Assembly (NCBI GenBank): GCA_018266685.1
Contig: JAFDZY010000031.1
Location: forward strand, 1 to 36,015
DNA length: 36,015 nt
From: Bacteroidota bacterium
GTDB lineage: Bacteria; Bacteroidota; Bacteroidia; Flavobacteriales_F; PHOS-HE28
Direction: 5' to 3'
Within the stretch, counting starts at the first letter, position 1; each line of letters begins with the position of its first letter. Shown piece by piece: positions 25,274 through 33,273 of this stretch. Made by a program: the position numbers and the translations under genes. Under the pieces are notes generated by a model. The model made no database searches, was not told the origin of the DNA, and saw only the letters and a program-made list of their open reading frames with translations.

Positions 25274-25331
25274 GAAGGCTGGGGGCTGACCGCGCTAATT
25301 GTCCAACATGCCGGCCCGGTGGCGGAGATCA

Positions 25332-25339
25332 TACTTTTG
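25332..25339 (+). promoter_or_regulatory. Bacteroidota -7 promoter element (TACTTTTG) for the transglutaminase-like gene
   Basis: This is a perfect TAnnTTTG, 79 nt before the ATG at 25419. It forms a divergent pair with the element at 25266-25273. A plus-strand TTG lies 30 nt upstream, outside normal -33 spacing. Confidence 0.45.
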
Positions 25340-25418
25340 GCCCTGTTGGAAGCCCGTGCCATTACCGCCGTGCCGAACAGTGCAGGGCGGTGCGTGTTCC
25401 GGTTATGATCATCGCATC

Positions 25419-26030
25419 ATGAAGCTGCAATTGGAATCAAGCAGGTTGGGCGACTACCTCGTGGAGTTGCCGCCATACGTGGAATGGCACTCCTCATTAG
25501 TGAAAAGCCACGTGGCCAAGATCATGGGCGTTGCGCAGTCTGCGGCGGAAAGGGCACGCATGGCCTTTGAAGTGGCGCGTGACGGTGTGGCGCACAGTTT
25601 TGATACGGGCCATCCGGTGGTGTCCATCGGGGCGGAGGAAACCCTGCGAAACGGCGAGGGTATCTGCTTTGCCAAGTCCCATTTATTGGCGGCCTTGCTG
25701 CGCGGCATGGGCATTCCGTGCGGTTTCTGCTACCAACGGGTGGTGCGCAAGGGCACCGTGGAATCCGGGCATGCGCTGCACGGCCTGAACGCGATCCATT
25801 TGCCGGAGGTGGGCTGGTTCCGCGTGGACCCACGCGGGAACAAGCCGGGCATCAATGCGCAGTTCACCATGGACCACGAGCAGCTCGCATATCCGATCCG
25901 CCCGGAAATGGGGGAAGTGGATTATCCGCAGGTGTTTACGGCACCACTGCCTTCCGTGATCACGGCGATGAAGGAATCGACCACCTGCGGTGAACTTTTC
26001 TTCAAGCGCCCGGAACTGCTGGAGGCTTGA
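25419..26030 (+). CDS. Transglutaminase-like (papain-fold) protein
   Basis: This encodes 203 aa from ATG 25419; a TTG at 25299 would add 40 unconserved residues. It has the transglutaminase-like core: GEGICFAKSHLLAALLRGMGIPCGF (catalytic Cys in GICFAKS), then GHALHGLNAIHL (His) and GWFRVDPRGN (Asp). Bacterial members include peptidases and amide-bond transferases acting on peptides. With no signal peptide this one is probably cytoplasmic. The substrate is unknown. It is divergent from the DUF349 gene and convergent with the hydratase gene. Confidence 0.88.
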   Translation: MKLQLESSRLGDYLVELPPYVEWHSSLVKSHVAKIMGVAQSAAERARMAFEVARDGVAHSFDTGHPVVSIGAEETLRNGEGICFAKSHLLAALLRGMGIPCGFCYQRVVRKGTVESGHALHGLNAIHLPEVGWFRVDPRGNKPGINAQFTMDHEQLAYPIRPEMGEVDYPQVFTAPLPSVITAMKESTTCGELFFKRPELLEA

Positions 26031-26051
26031 ACCGCGGTCCCCAACAGGCAA

Positions 26052-26828
26052 TTAGCGTGCGGCGGCCTTCCGCTTGAACTCCGCGATGGCGCTGCGCGTG
26101 AACTCGGACAGCACCAGGCGACCGCTGATGGCGGCGCGTTCCGGCAGCAACGCACCCCAATCCTCCGTGCCGCGCCACATCACGCGCTTCAGTTCGGCCA
26201 TGGCCTCCGGGCTGTAAGTGGCAAGTTCCTTGGCGTGGGCTTCAACCGCTGCGTCCAAATCTTCCAGCTGTTGGAATACCGCTGCGTAAAGTCCTTTCCG
26301 TTCCGCCCATTCCGCAGCCTGCCATGCGGCGGGCGCGGCGCTCATGTATCCAAATGCGCCCGTGCCGATCTTGCGCTCCACGGCGGGCCCCACCACGAAC
26401 GGGCCGATGCCTATGGCGAGTTCGCTCAATTTCACCGACGCGCTTTCATGGGCGTAGCATACGTCCACCGCAGCGGCCAAGCCCACTCCGCCGCCCACGG
26501 CCTTGTTCTGCACGCGCCCGATCACAAAGCAGGGAACCGTGCGGATGGCGTTGATCACCAAGGCAAAGCCGTTGAAGAAGGCGAGGCCCGCCTTTTCGCT
26601 GTCAATGGCCACCAGCTCATCGAAACTGGCGCCGGCACAGAACGCCTTTTCGCCGTCGCTCCGCAGCACGATCACGCGCACGTCCTGGTAGGCACCGGCT
26701 TCCCCAATGTTCCGCGCCAGGGAGGAGAGGATGGCCGCGGGCAGGCTGTTGCTCTTGGGGTGGTGGAAGGTGACGGTGGCGATGCCGCCGGAAATTTCTG
26801 TTTTGACGTAGCCTTCAGTGGCGCTCAT
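26052..26828 (-). CDS. Enoyl-CoA hydratase/isomerase family protein (crotonase fold)
   Basis: This encodes 258 aa. It has the crotonase fold with the CoA-binding and oxyanion-hole segments AFCAGASFDELV and NKAVGGGVGLAAAVDVCYA. The second acidic position is kept in LSELAIGIGPFVVGP. The first catalytic Glu of classic enoyl-CoA hydratase (in GGGCELA) is replaced by Gly (GGGVGLA), as I recall for LiuC-like methylglutaconyl-CoA hydratases. The reaction is therefore either leucine-pathway hydration or a related CoA chemistry. It is the last gene of a likely operon behind the phosphatase and methylase genes (36-bp gap). Confidence 0.9.
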   Translation of the reverse strand: MSATEGYVKTEISGGIATVTFHHPKSNSLPAAILSSLARNIGEAGAYQDVRVIVLRSDGEKAFCAGASFDELVAIDSEKAGLAFFNGFALVINAIRTVPCFVIGRVQNKAVGGGVGLAAAVDVCYAHESASVKLSELAIGIGPFVVGPAVERKIGTGAFGYMSAAPAAWQAAEWAERKGLYAAVFQQLEDLDAAVEAHAKELATYSPEAMAELKRVMWRGTEDWGALLPERAAISGRLVLSEFTRSAIAEFKRKAAAR

Positions 26829-26864
26829 CAGGAAGCGGGATAGGGGAATGAATGGTGCGCGAAA

Positions 26865-27590
26865 CTACGGAAGGCTGCTGCCGAGGATGAATACGCAGGG
26901 GCGCTTGCCAAGTGCGGGGAGCCGGTCGCGCCACGCCCGCACCGGGCGTGTTTCCGTGCTGCCTCCGGGCTGTTCCAGGTCGATGGCGATGCACAGCAGC
27001 GTGTTTCCCTCACACGTTGCCAGGAGGTCAGCGAGCAGCACGTCGTTGCGGTAGGGTGTTTCAATGAAAAGTTGGGCTCCACCCGTGCGGCGTGCTTCCT
27101 GTTCCAGCACCTTGATCGCCTTCTTGCGTTCAGCGCCATCACGCGGCAGGTAGCCGTGGAAGGCGAAGCGTTGGCCGTTGAGCCCGGAGGCAGCCAGTGC
27201 GAGCAGGAGGGAGGAGGGACCGGTAAGCGGCACCACGCGCACATTGCGCCGGTGCGCTTCCGCCACTAAGCGCGCACCCGGATCCGCAATGCACGGCATG
27301 CCCGCCTCGCTGAGGATGGCCGCGTCCTGCTTGCCGAGCAATGCCGCCATGGCGGAAAGTTCTTCCGACGTGCTGTCCTTGTTGAGCAAATGGAGCTCGA
27401 TGCCGTTCAGGTCGATGGTGCCGGACATTCTCCGCAGCATTCGCCGTGCCGTACGCTCATTTTCACAGAAGAACAACTTCACCCGTTCCGCAAGGAAGAT
27501 GTTCTGCGGGGGAAGCAATTCCACGCCGCCACTATCGCCCAACCACACGGGGAGCAGGTAGAGCACGCCTTCACTGTTTGCCTTCAACAT
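26865..27590 (-). CDS. RsmI-like tetrapyrrole-methylase-fold SAM-dependent methyltransferase, short form
   Basis: This encodes 241 aa, about 40 shorter than usual RsmI. The central part matches RsmI (16S rRNA C1402 2'-O-methyltransferase) well: SEAGMPCIADPGARLV, VVPLTGPSSLLLALAASGL and FHGYLPRDGAERKKAI. The N-terminal motif is diverged: LYLLPVWLGD replaces LYIVPTPIGN, and ENERTARRMLRRM replaces the AEDTRxT segment. The usual C-terminal extension is missing. It may be a Bacteroidota-specific paralogue acting on a different substrate. Its start overlaps the phosphatase stop by 20 bp, and the hydratase gene follows after 36 bp. Confidence 0.85.
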   Translation of the reverse strand: MLKANSEGVLYLLPVWLGDSGGVELLPPQNIFLAERVKLFFCENERTARRMLRRMSGTIDLNGIELHLLNKDSTSEELSAMAALLGKQDAAILSEAGMPCIADPGARLVAEAHRRNVRVVPLTGPSSLLLALAASGLNGQRFAFHGYLPRDGAERKKAIKVLEQEARRTGGAQLFIETPYRNDVLLADLLATCEGNTLLCIAIDLEQPGGSTETRPVRAWRDRLPALGKRPCVFILGSSLP

Positions 27591-28035
27591 GGTCCAGCAC
27601 GCCTTTCAGCGCATCGGTGAGCAGGTCGTACACATGTTCGTAATCTGCTGCACCGCCCCAATAGGGATCGGGCACCTCGCGCTCCTTGTGGTGCCGGGCA
27701 AAGTCCATCACGGCACGGGCTTTTCGTGCGAGTTCCGCACCGGGGGCCAGTTTCCGCATGTTGCGGAGGTTGGCGTCATCCATGGCGAGCAGCAGGTCGA
27801 AGTGGGTGAAGTCTTCCGCGTCAAGCTGCCTGGAGCGCAGTCCGCTGATGTCATGGCCATGGCGGAGCATGGTGGCCTGCGCCAAGCGGTGCGGCGGCTC
27901 TCCTGCATGTTCGTCACTGGTGCCGGCGGAATCCGTGACCACGGACAGGTGGCGCGCTTTGGCCATGTCGCGCAGCAAGCCTTCGGCCATGGGGGAGCGG
28001 CAGATGTTGCCATGGCATACCAGGAGGATCTTCAT
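27571..28035 (-). CDS. Low-molecular-weight protein-tyrosine phosphatase
   Basis: This encodes 154 aa from the ATG at 28035-28033; longer frames have no conserved residues. Residues 6-14 (VCHGNICRS) are the phosphatase P-loop with nucleophile Cys7 and Arg13. DPYWG near the C-terminus supplies the general acid Asp123. The length is typical for the family. Such enzymes dephosphorylate phosphotyrosine on proteins, often those controlling exopolysaccharide export; some relatives are arsenate reductases, but the DPYWG loop favours the phosphatase. No tyrosine kinase gene is nearby. Its stop overlaps the start of the RsmI-like gene by 20 bp. Confidence 0.95.
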   Translation of the reverse strand: MKILLVCHGNICRSPMAEGLLRDMAKARHLSVVTDSAGTSDEHAGEPPHRLAQATMLRHGHDISGLRSRQLDAEDFTHFDLLLAMDDANLRNMRKLAPGAELARKARAVMDFARHHKEREVPDPYWGGAADYEHVYDLLTDALKGVLDHVEGKQ

Positions 28036-28166
28036 GGGGGCGAAGGTGCGAAAGGAAAAACTTTGGAATCTTGCAGGTTCTTCATTCTTGCGCTGGTCCG
28101 GCCTCATGCTCACCGGGAGCGGAGAAGGATTCCGTGCTGGATGGGTTTGCCCGCGGCTGGCTTCGT

Positions 28167-29492
28167 TCAGATCTCCACGTGCAGGCGCAATGAAAAAACG
28201 CTGACAGGGCCGCGGTCCTTGTTGTAGCCCGGGTCCATTACAAATTGGTAGGCACCACTGAACCAAAGTGAACCGGGCTTCATTGCGCAGCTGTAATCGA
28301 ACTCGAGAATTTTTTCCAGCCCGTAGTCCAGGTTGCCGTCGCCGAGCATGAATCCGTTGCCTCCATCCTTCAGGTATTCGCGGTGCGGTGCGGAAAGCCC
28401 TGAGAGCACAAAAGCCAGCCCCATGTTGTCATTGGTGCGGTGCCATGCGCTGCCCGCCAGTGAAAGCCCGCCGCTCAGTGCATGGTCGATCTCAGTGAAT
28501 GCCCAGGTTTCGTTGTTGCCGTCGTTCCAGCCTGCCCGCAGGAACATGCCCAGGCCCTTGGCCAGCTCCTGTTCCATGTTCAGGGCAAGACCGAATTTGG
28601 TGCGGCCTTCCTTCCGGTCGGAATCAATGGACGGAGCTTCCCCCGTCCGGGCATCCGCAATGCTCTCCATGTAGTTGCCCATGGGAGCGGTGTTGTGGAA
28701 GGCGAGCAAACGCACTGCACCTGGGTGGCCTTTGAGGGTAACGCGCCGGACATACTCCGCCATGTGCGAGCGCGAGCGGGCCAGGTTCCATTGCATGCTG
28801 GCCCCGTTGGCCTCATTGGGCAGAAGGGCGAGCGCATACCGTATTTCATTCCTGCCCTTGAAAAGTTCCACTGCAACGGCCGGCGTGTATCCGCGCACAT
28901 TGGCTGCGTAGTCCCATGCGCCATTGCCCATGAGTCCCCAACTCAGGAATTGGGTGCGTGGGTCATGGCTGTACCGGTTGAGGTCAAACAAGTCGGCCAT
29001 GCAGATCTTGCCCGCAGTGAGGGTGATGCGGTCCGTTGGGCGCATGCCCGCCAGTGCATTGGCCTCCGCGTCCACCTTTTCCATGGCGCTTCCCAGGGCG
29101 ATGTTCTGGCGGAGAAAGAGCCTGGCGTTGTAAAACTGCGGCTGCGGATCACCCACGCGGAACGTTTCGCCGTTTGTGGATGAGGCTACGCCCAATGCAC
29201 CTGAAAGCCCTGAACCGCCTGCCATTTCAGGGTTGAAGTAGAGTTCTGCGCCTTTCCATGCCCGCGCTCCGATATAGATCGTGCTGGTGACCGACGTACG
29301 GGTTTCCTCTTCGGACATCAGGCTGTTCACACCGCTGTACTTGGCTGCAAAACCAGGCTTCCACTGAACGATGTACGTACTTTGGAAGTGGAGGTTGAAG
29401 CGCTCGGCGGCCACGCTGTCCGCAGGGGTTTGCGCCAACCCGCACAGTGTAGTTGGAAGCAGCGCTGCCAGCGGGAGTGATCGCAGGTGCAT
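28167..29492 (-). CDS. OprB-type carbohydrate-selective porin
   Basis: This encodes 441 aa. A signal peptide (about residues 1-20, ending LCGLAQ) leads into alternating amphipathic strands of an outer-membrane beta barrel. The C-terminal third has OprB family features: HREYLKDGGNGFMLGDGNLDYGLEKILEFDYS, and YQFVMDPGYNKDRGPV near the end, finishing with an alternating LRLHVEI strand. OprB porins let sugars cross the outer membrane. Only 72 bp separate the start from the dnaA stop upstream on the same strand, and 44 of those form a strong hairpin, so its own promoter has little room. The LMW phosphatase gene starts 131 bp further on. Confidence 0.87.
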   Translation of the reverse strand: MHLRSLPLAALLPTTLCGLAQTPADSVAAERFNLHFQSTYIVQWKPGFAAKYSGVNSLMSEEETRTSVTSTIYIGARAWKGAELYFNPEMAGGSGLSGALGVASSTNGETFRVGDPQPQFYNARLFLRQNIALGSAMEKVDAEANALAGMRPTDRITLTAGKICMADLFDLNRYSHDPRTQFLSWGLMGNGAWDYAANVRGYTPAVAVELFKGRNEIRYALALLPNEANGASMQWNLARSRSHMAEYVRRVTLKGHPGAVRLLAFHNTAPMGNYMESIADARTGEAPSIDSDRKEGRTKFGLALNMEQELAKGLGMFLRAGWNDGNNETWAFTEIDHALSGGLSLAGSAWHRTNDNMGLAFVLSGLSAPHREYLKDGGNGFMLGDGNLDYGLEKILEFDYSCAMKPGSLWFSGAYQFVMDPGYNKDRGPVSVFSLRLHVEI

Positions 29493-29505
29493 GGCGAGGG
29501 TGGTA

Positions 29506-29549
29506 AAACCGGAGGGCCATCCGCTTGCGCTGGAATGGCCCTCCGGTTT
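29506..29549 (-). terminator. Strong hairpin (15-bp perfect stem) behind dnaA
   Basis: The 15-nt arms at 29506-29520 and 29535-29549 are perfect inverted complements around a 14-nt loop. Read on the minus strand, the stem ends in GGTTTT, so four U residues follow the helix. It starts 16 bp after the dnaA stop and ends 13 bp before the porin ATG. It most likely terminates dnaA transcription, but it could be an attenuator for the porin gene. Confidence 0.75.
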
Positions 29550-29564
29550 GTTACAGTGACGGGA

Positions 29565-30995
29565 TCAGTGGATGCTCAACTTCTTCTCCAGGTCCTCCAA
29601 GTAGCCGCGGAACTGCTTGTCGGTTTCCTGCAGGTTGTTCACGGTGCGGCAGGCGTGGAGCACGGTGGCGTGGTCCTTTCCGCCGCAGTGTGCGCCGATG
29701 TTCGCCAGGGAGCTCTTGGTCATCTTCTTGGCGAAGTACATGGCGATCTGGCGGGCCTGCACCACTTCGCGCTTGCGGGTCTTGCTCTTGAGCAGTTCGA
29801 TCGGCAGGTCGAAGTAGTCGCACACCACCTTCTGGATGTAGTCGATGCTCACTTCGCGGGCCGTGTTCTTCACGAACTTGTCGATCATCTGCTTGGCCAG
29901 CTCCAGCGTCACCGCCTTCTTGTTCAGGGAGCTTTGGGCGATCAGGCTGATCATCGCGCCTTCCAGTTCGCGGATGTTGGTGGTGATGCTGTAGGCCAGG
30001 TATTCCACCACTTCCTTGGGCAGTTCGATGCCTTCGGCGTACATCTTCTTTTGCAGGATGGCGATGCGCGTTTCCAGTCCGGGAGTTTGCAGGTCCGCGC
30101 TGAGGCCCCACTTGAAACGGCTCAGCAGGCGTTGTTCCATGCCGCTCATTTCCACCGGGGCCTTGTCGCTGGAGATCACCAGCTGCTTGCCGCTTTGGTG
30201 CAGGGCATTGAAGATGTGGAAGAAGACGTCCTGCGTCTTCTCTTTCCCCGCGAGGAACTGCACATCGTCAATGATCAGCACGTCCATCATTTGGTAGAAC
30301 TGCTGGAAGTCGCCCATCGTGTTGTTCTTCACGGCTTCGATGAACTGCTGGGTGAACTTCTCGGCGGGCACGTAAAGGATGGTCTTCTCCGGGTGGTTCT
30401 TCTTGATCTCGATGCCGATGGCATGGATCAAGTGGGTTTTGCCCAAGCCAACGCCGCCGTACACCAGCAGCGGGTTGAAGGCGGTTCCTCCGGGCTTTTG
30501 GGCCACCGCGAAGCCGGCGCTGCGGGCCAAGCGGTTGCAGTCCCCCTCGATGAAATTCTCGAAGGAGTAGTTCGCGTTCAAGTGGCTTTCCACCTTGATC
30601 TTTTTCAAACCCGGAATGATGAACGGGTTCTTGATCGGGCTGTTGGCCACGTCGATCGGCAGGCTCACCGCGGGGTTCTTCACCTCGCGGGCATTGCTGG
30701 TGGGCACGCGAACGGTGTAGGGGTTGGTGCTCTTGAAGTTGTTCTCCATGATGATGGAGTACTCCAGTCGGCCCTCGGGCCCTACCTCCTTGCGGATGAT
30801 CTTCTTAAGGAGCCCGATGTAGTGCTCCTCCAGCCATTCGTAAAAGAACTGCGACGGCACTTGAATGGTCAGCACGCTGTCGGCCAGCTTCACGGCCCGG
30901 ATCGGTTCGAACCAGGTTTTGAAGCTCTGCTGGCTGACGTTGTCCTTGATCACATCGAGGCACCGTTCCCAGGTCTTTTCATGGTCATTCTTCAT
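29565..30995 (-). CDS. dnaA: Chromosomal replication initiator protein DnaA
   Basis: This encodes 476 aa. Domain I (about 1-80) contains FKTWFEPIRA and the helix EWLEEHY. After a short linker, the AAA+ domain has Walker A GGVGLGKTH (residues 180-188), Walker B IIDDVQ (241-246), the sensor I region VISSDKAP and the arginine-finger helix SRFKWGLSAD. The C-terminal DNA-binding domain carries the DnaA signature CGGKDHATVLHACRTV near 434-449, which reads DnaA boxes. It opens the replication origin and starts chromosome replication. It stands alone, not followed by dnaN. A hairpin follows the stop. Confidence 0.98.
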   Translation of the reverse strand: MKNDHEKTWERCLDVIKDNVSQQSFKTWFEPIRAVKLADSVLTIQVPSQFFYEWLEEHYIGLLKKIIRKEVGPEGRLEYSIIMENNFKSTNPYTVRVPTSNAREVKNPAVSLPIDVANSPIKNPFIIPGLKKIKVESHLNANYSFENFIEGDCNRLARSAGFAVAQKPGGTAFNPLLVYGGVGLGKTHLIHAIGIEIKKNHPEKTILYVPAEKFTQQFIEAVKNNTMGDFQQFYQMMDVLIIDDVQFLAGKEKTQDVFFHIFNALHQSGKQLVISSDKAPVEMSGMEQRLLSRFKWGLSADLQTPGLETRIAILQKKMYAEGIELPKEVVEYLAYSITTNIRELEGAMISLIAQSSLNKKAVTLELAKQMIDKFVKNTAREVSIDYIQKVVCDYFDLPIELLKSKTRKREVVQARQIAMYFAKKMTKSSLANIGAHCGGKDHATVLHACRTVNNLQETDKQFRGYLEDLEKKLSIH

Positions 30996-31402
30996 AGCGG
31001 CGTTCCGGTGGATTTTCAGGTGGGATCGGTAGTGGTTGCTTCAACTGCGGGTGCGTTGCAAGGGTGGCAAATATGAGCACGTTGAAGTGAAAAAAAAAGT
31101 TTGTTCGCGCTTGCTTGGATCGAAAGTTTTGACCAAGGCAGCCGGTTTGAACGTCCTTTTGCATCCCGCGCCCACCAAGGGTTTCCAAGAATGCTGGAGG
31201 TTGGGTGGAAAGTTGCCCGCGACCGGTGGGCCTAAGTGTGGAGCCGGGTGTACAACGTCTGCTGCCGGGTTCCTTTCCGCCGGTCGGCTTTGGTGTTGCA
31301 AAGGTGGTCATGGCGGCGGTGGGGTCAGGCCGTGAAGTTAGGTGAAGTACTTCCGCTTGTCCATGCCCGATCTCGGGTATTCGTACCTTATCTTCCCGGC
31401 CC
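30996..31402. other. Intergenic region upstream of dnaA
   Basis: This 407-bp gap between divergent dnaA and the thioesterase gene holds no convincing gene; the open frames within it lack family features. On the minus strand CATATTTG (about 31077-31070) is one mismatch from the Bacteroidota -7 element, and a run of nine T residues sits about 15-23 nt upstream in the -33 zone, a plausible dnaA promoter. I found no clear DnaA boxes (best matches 6 of 9 to TTATCCACA), so an origin is not supported. Confidence 0.5.
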
Positions 31403-31810
31403 ATGTACAGCCATGAAACCAGCTTCCGCGTGCGCTATGCGGAGACCGACCGGATGGGCTATGTGTACTACGGAACGTATGCGCAGTATTTTGAGGTGGG
31501 CCGCGTGGAAGCCTTGCGCAGCTTGGGTTTTCCGTACCGCAGGATGGAGGAGGAGGGCATGATGCTTCCCGTGCACGACATGCAGGTGGAGTTCCGCAAG
31601 CCTGCGTATTACGATGACCTGTTGACCGTGCGCACGAGCATCGTGGAGCTGCCTTCGGCGCGCATCCGCTTTGCCTACGCGGTGTTCAATGAGGCACGCG
31701 AGTTGATCACGGAAGCGGCGACCACACTGGTTTTCATTGATCGCAAGACCAACCGCCCCAGGCGCGCCCCGGAAGAACTGTTGCGGGCGTTGGTGCAATA
31801 TTTCAAGTGA
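31403..31810 (+). CDS. Acyl-CoA thioesterase (4HBT hot-dog fold, YbgC/FadM-like)
   Basis: This encodes 135 aa, typical length for the family. The catalytic segment YAETDRMGYVYYGTYAQYFEVGR (starting at residue 12) has the 4HBT motif with Asp16. It is followed by a long hot-dog helix and the usual beta strands, with MQVEFRKPAYYDDLL as the second conserved block. It should hydrolyse acyl-CoA thioesters in the cytoplasm; chain-length preference is unknown. The gene is convergent with yigZ with a 3-bp gap and divergent from dnaA. Confidence 0.95.
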   Translation: MYSHETSFRVRYAETDRMGYVYYGTYAQYFEVGRVEALRSLGFPYRRMEEEGMMLPVHDMQVEFRKPAYYDDLLTVRTSIVELPSARIRFAYAVFNEARELITEAATTLVFIDRKTNRPRRAPEELLRALVQYFK

Positions 31811-31813
31811 TGT

Positions 31814-32422
31814 TCACTCGCCCGCAACCAGGTTGGCGGTGATTCCTTGTGCGGTCCACTTGGCGATCTGTTGCATTGCATGGCTGCGGGGAACGTGCAC
31901 CCGCAGCACGCACAGGTCCGCATACGCTGCTTTCACCAGTTCGCCGTCCATGGCCTTCACTTGCCGCTTCACTTCTTCCACTGCGGCATAACCGCACAGC
32001 ACTTCAAGTGTTGCCATCACGGTCCGTTGCACCACGGTGTTGCTTGCCAACGCTGCCTTGGCGGCATCCGCGAAGGCATGGGCCAATCCTGCTTTGCCAA
32101 GCAGTGTGCCGCCGAAATAGCGCACCACCACAATGGCCGCATAGGTGAGGCCTGCACCCTGGATCTGGCGCAGGACCGGTTTGCCTGCGCTGCCTGCGGG
32201 CTCACCGGCATCGAAGGCACGGAACTTTTCGCCGCTTGTGCCAAGTACCCAACCATAGCAGATGTGGCGCGCGCTGTGGTACTCCTTGGCGATGCCGGCC
32301 AACCTCGCCTTGAAGGCTGCTTCATCCGTTATGGGAAAAGCATGTGCCAGGAATTTACTGGCCTTCTCGCGTACTTCGCCGAAGCTTTCACCGGCAAGCG
32401 TTTGATATTGGTCCGTGCTCAT
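31814..32422 (-). CDS. YigZ/IMPACT family protein (UPF0029)
   Basis: This encodes 202 aa from ATG 32422; a longer frame adds 20 unconserved residues. The first domain carries the YigZ block KEYHSARHICYGWVLG, then FDAGEPAGSAGKPVL and VVVRYFGGTLLGKAGL. The canonical motif is usually SDDGEPxGTAGKP, so one Asp is replaced by Ala here. The last 60 residues are the second, DUF1949-like domain. The family is related to the eukaryotic translation regulator IMPACT, and the bacterial role is unclear. The ATG overlaps the EamA stop as ATGA. Confidence 0.9.
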   Translation of the reverse strand: MSTDQYQTLAGESFGEVREKASKFLAHAFPITDEAAFKARLAGIAKEYHSARHICYGWVLGTSGEKFRAFDAGEPAGSAGKPVLRQIQGAGLTYAAIVVVRYFGGTLLGKAGLAHAFADAAKAALASNTVVQRTVMATLEVLCGYAAVEEVKRQVKAMDGELVKAAYADLCVLRVHVPRSHAMQQIAKWTAQGITANLVAGE

Positions 32423-33273
32423 GTCCGTGCAGCGGCCATGATGAGGATGAGCGACGCGACGGACAGCGTGATGCCGGCCCAATGTACCGGGCGCAGCCGT
32501 TCACGGAAGAGCAGGAGCGATGCAGCCGCACCGAAGATGATCACGCATACGTTGGCCAGGGGGAACACGCTGCTGGCCTCCATGCCGCTGCGCGAAAGTC
32601 CGAGCACCAGAAAGAGGATGGAACCGTAGTTGAGCACGCCGAGCAGTCCGCCGCCGATCCAGGTGGCAGGCTCGGTGAGCGCGCGCCTCTCGGTCCTGAA
32701 AGCGAGCCAGCAAAAGCCGAACAGCGCGGCGAAGCCGAAGATCATCGTGGGGAATGCAGCTTCGGTGATCGGTGTGAGGCGTGTGCGTTGGGTGGCTGCA
32801 AGCAGTACATCGGTGATGGCGCTTGCCACGAAGATCACCGGCAATGCCCAGCGCCGGGAACCAGGCACGGAGCGATCGCCCCAACTGCTGAGCACCACGC
32901 CTGCCAGGGCGAGGATGATCCCGGACCAGGCCAATGGCGCGGGCCGTTCACGAAAGATCAGCACCGTGGCGAGCACGGTGAACGCCAAGCTCATCTTGCT
33001 GGCCACCGTGGTGGGGGAGATGCCGTTCCATTGCGTGGAGAGGCCCATCAGCCGGAAGAGCATGATGAAGAGCGCTCCTTCAATGATGGACGGTAGCCAA
33101 AGCAGGCTGATGTCGCCCGTGGCCCAAGGCCTTGCGTGCAACATGCCGAAGAGGAAGGCAACGAAATAGTTCACCACAATGGCGGGGAGCAGGGCGATGC
33201 GCCGGTTGCCGAATACCTTGAACAGCGCATAGATCGCCGCGCTGAGCAGGGAAGAGAGGATCACCAGGGCCAT
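32419..33273 (-). CDS. EamA-family (DMT superfamily) membrane transporter
   Basis: This encodes 284 aa from ATG 33273; a start at 33303 would add ten residues inside ribD. It has about ten membrane helices in two related halves, the typical EamA layout. The first half ends with ASKMSLAFTVLATVLIFRERPAPLAWSGI and the second with PLANVCVIIFGAAASLLLFRERLRPVHWAGI. These repeat the FRERP/FRERL-x-x-x-x-WAGI pattern at the end of each EamA domain. It probably exports a small metabolite; the substrate is unknown. It overlaps ribD upstream by 13 nt and yigZ downstream by 4 nt, so the three are translationally linked. Confidence 0.92.
   Translation of the reverse strand: MALVILSSLLSAAIYALFKVFGNRRIALLPAIVVNYFVAFLFGMLHARPWATGDISLLWLPSIIEGALFIMLFRLMGLSTQWNGISPTTVASKMSLAFTVLATVLIFRERPAPLAWSGIILALAGVVLSSWGDRSVPGSRRWALPVIFVASAITDVLLAATQRTRLTPITEAAFPTMIFGFAALFGFCWLAFRTERRALTEPATWIGGGLLGVLNYGSILFLVLGLSRSGMEASSVFPLANVCVIIFGAAASLLLFRERLRPVHWAGITLSVASLILIMAAART

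Noticed and set aside
30900..30925. GGTTCGAACC resembling a tRNA T-loop
   Set aside because: It lies inside the conserved dnaA coding sequence and no cloverleaf can be built around it.
31036..31335. Open frame in the dnaA upstream gap
   Set aside because: Cys/Gly/Lys-rich with no homology features and no start signal; judged non-coding.
32344..33096. Plus-strand frame antisense to the EamA gene
   Set aside because: Its composition (His/Gln/Glu/Arg-rich) is that of a reversed membrane-protein sequence; no domain.
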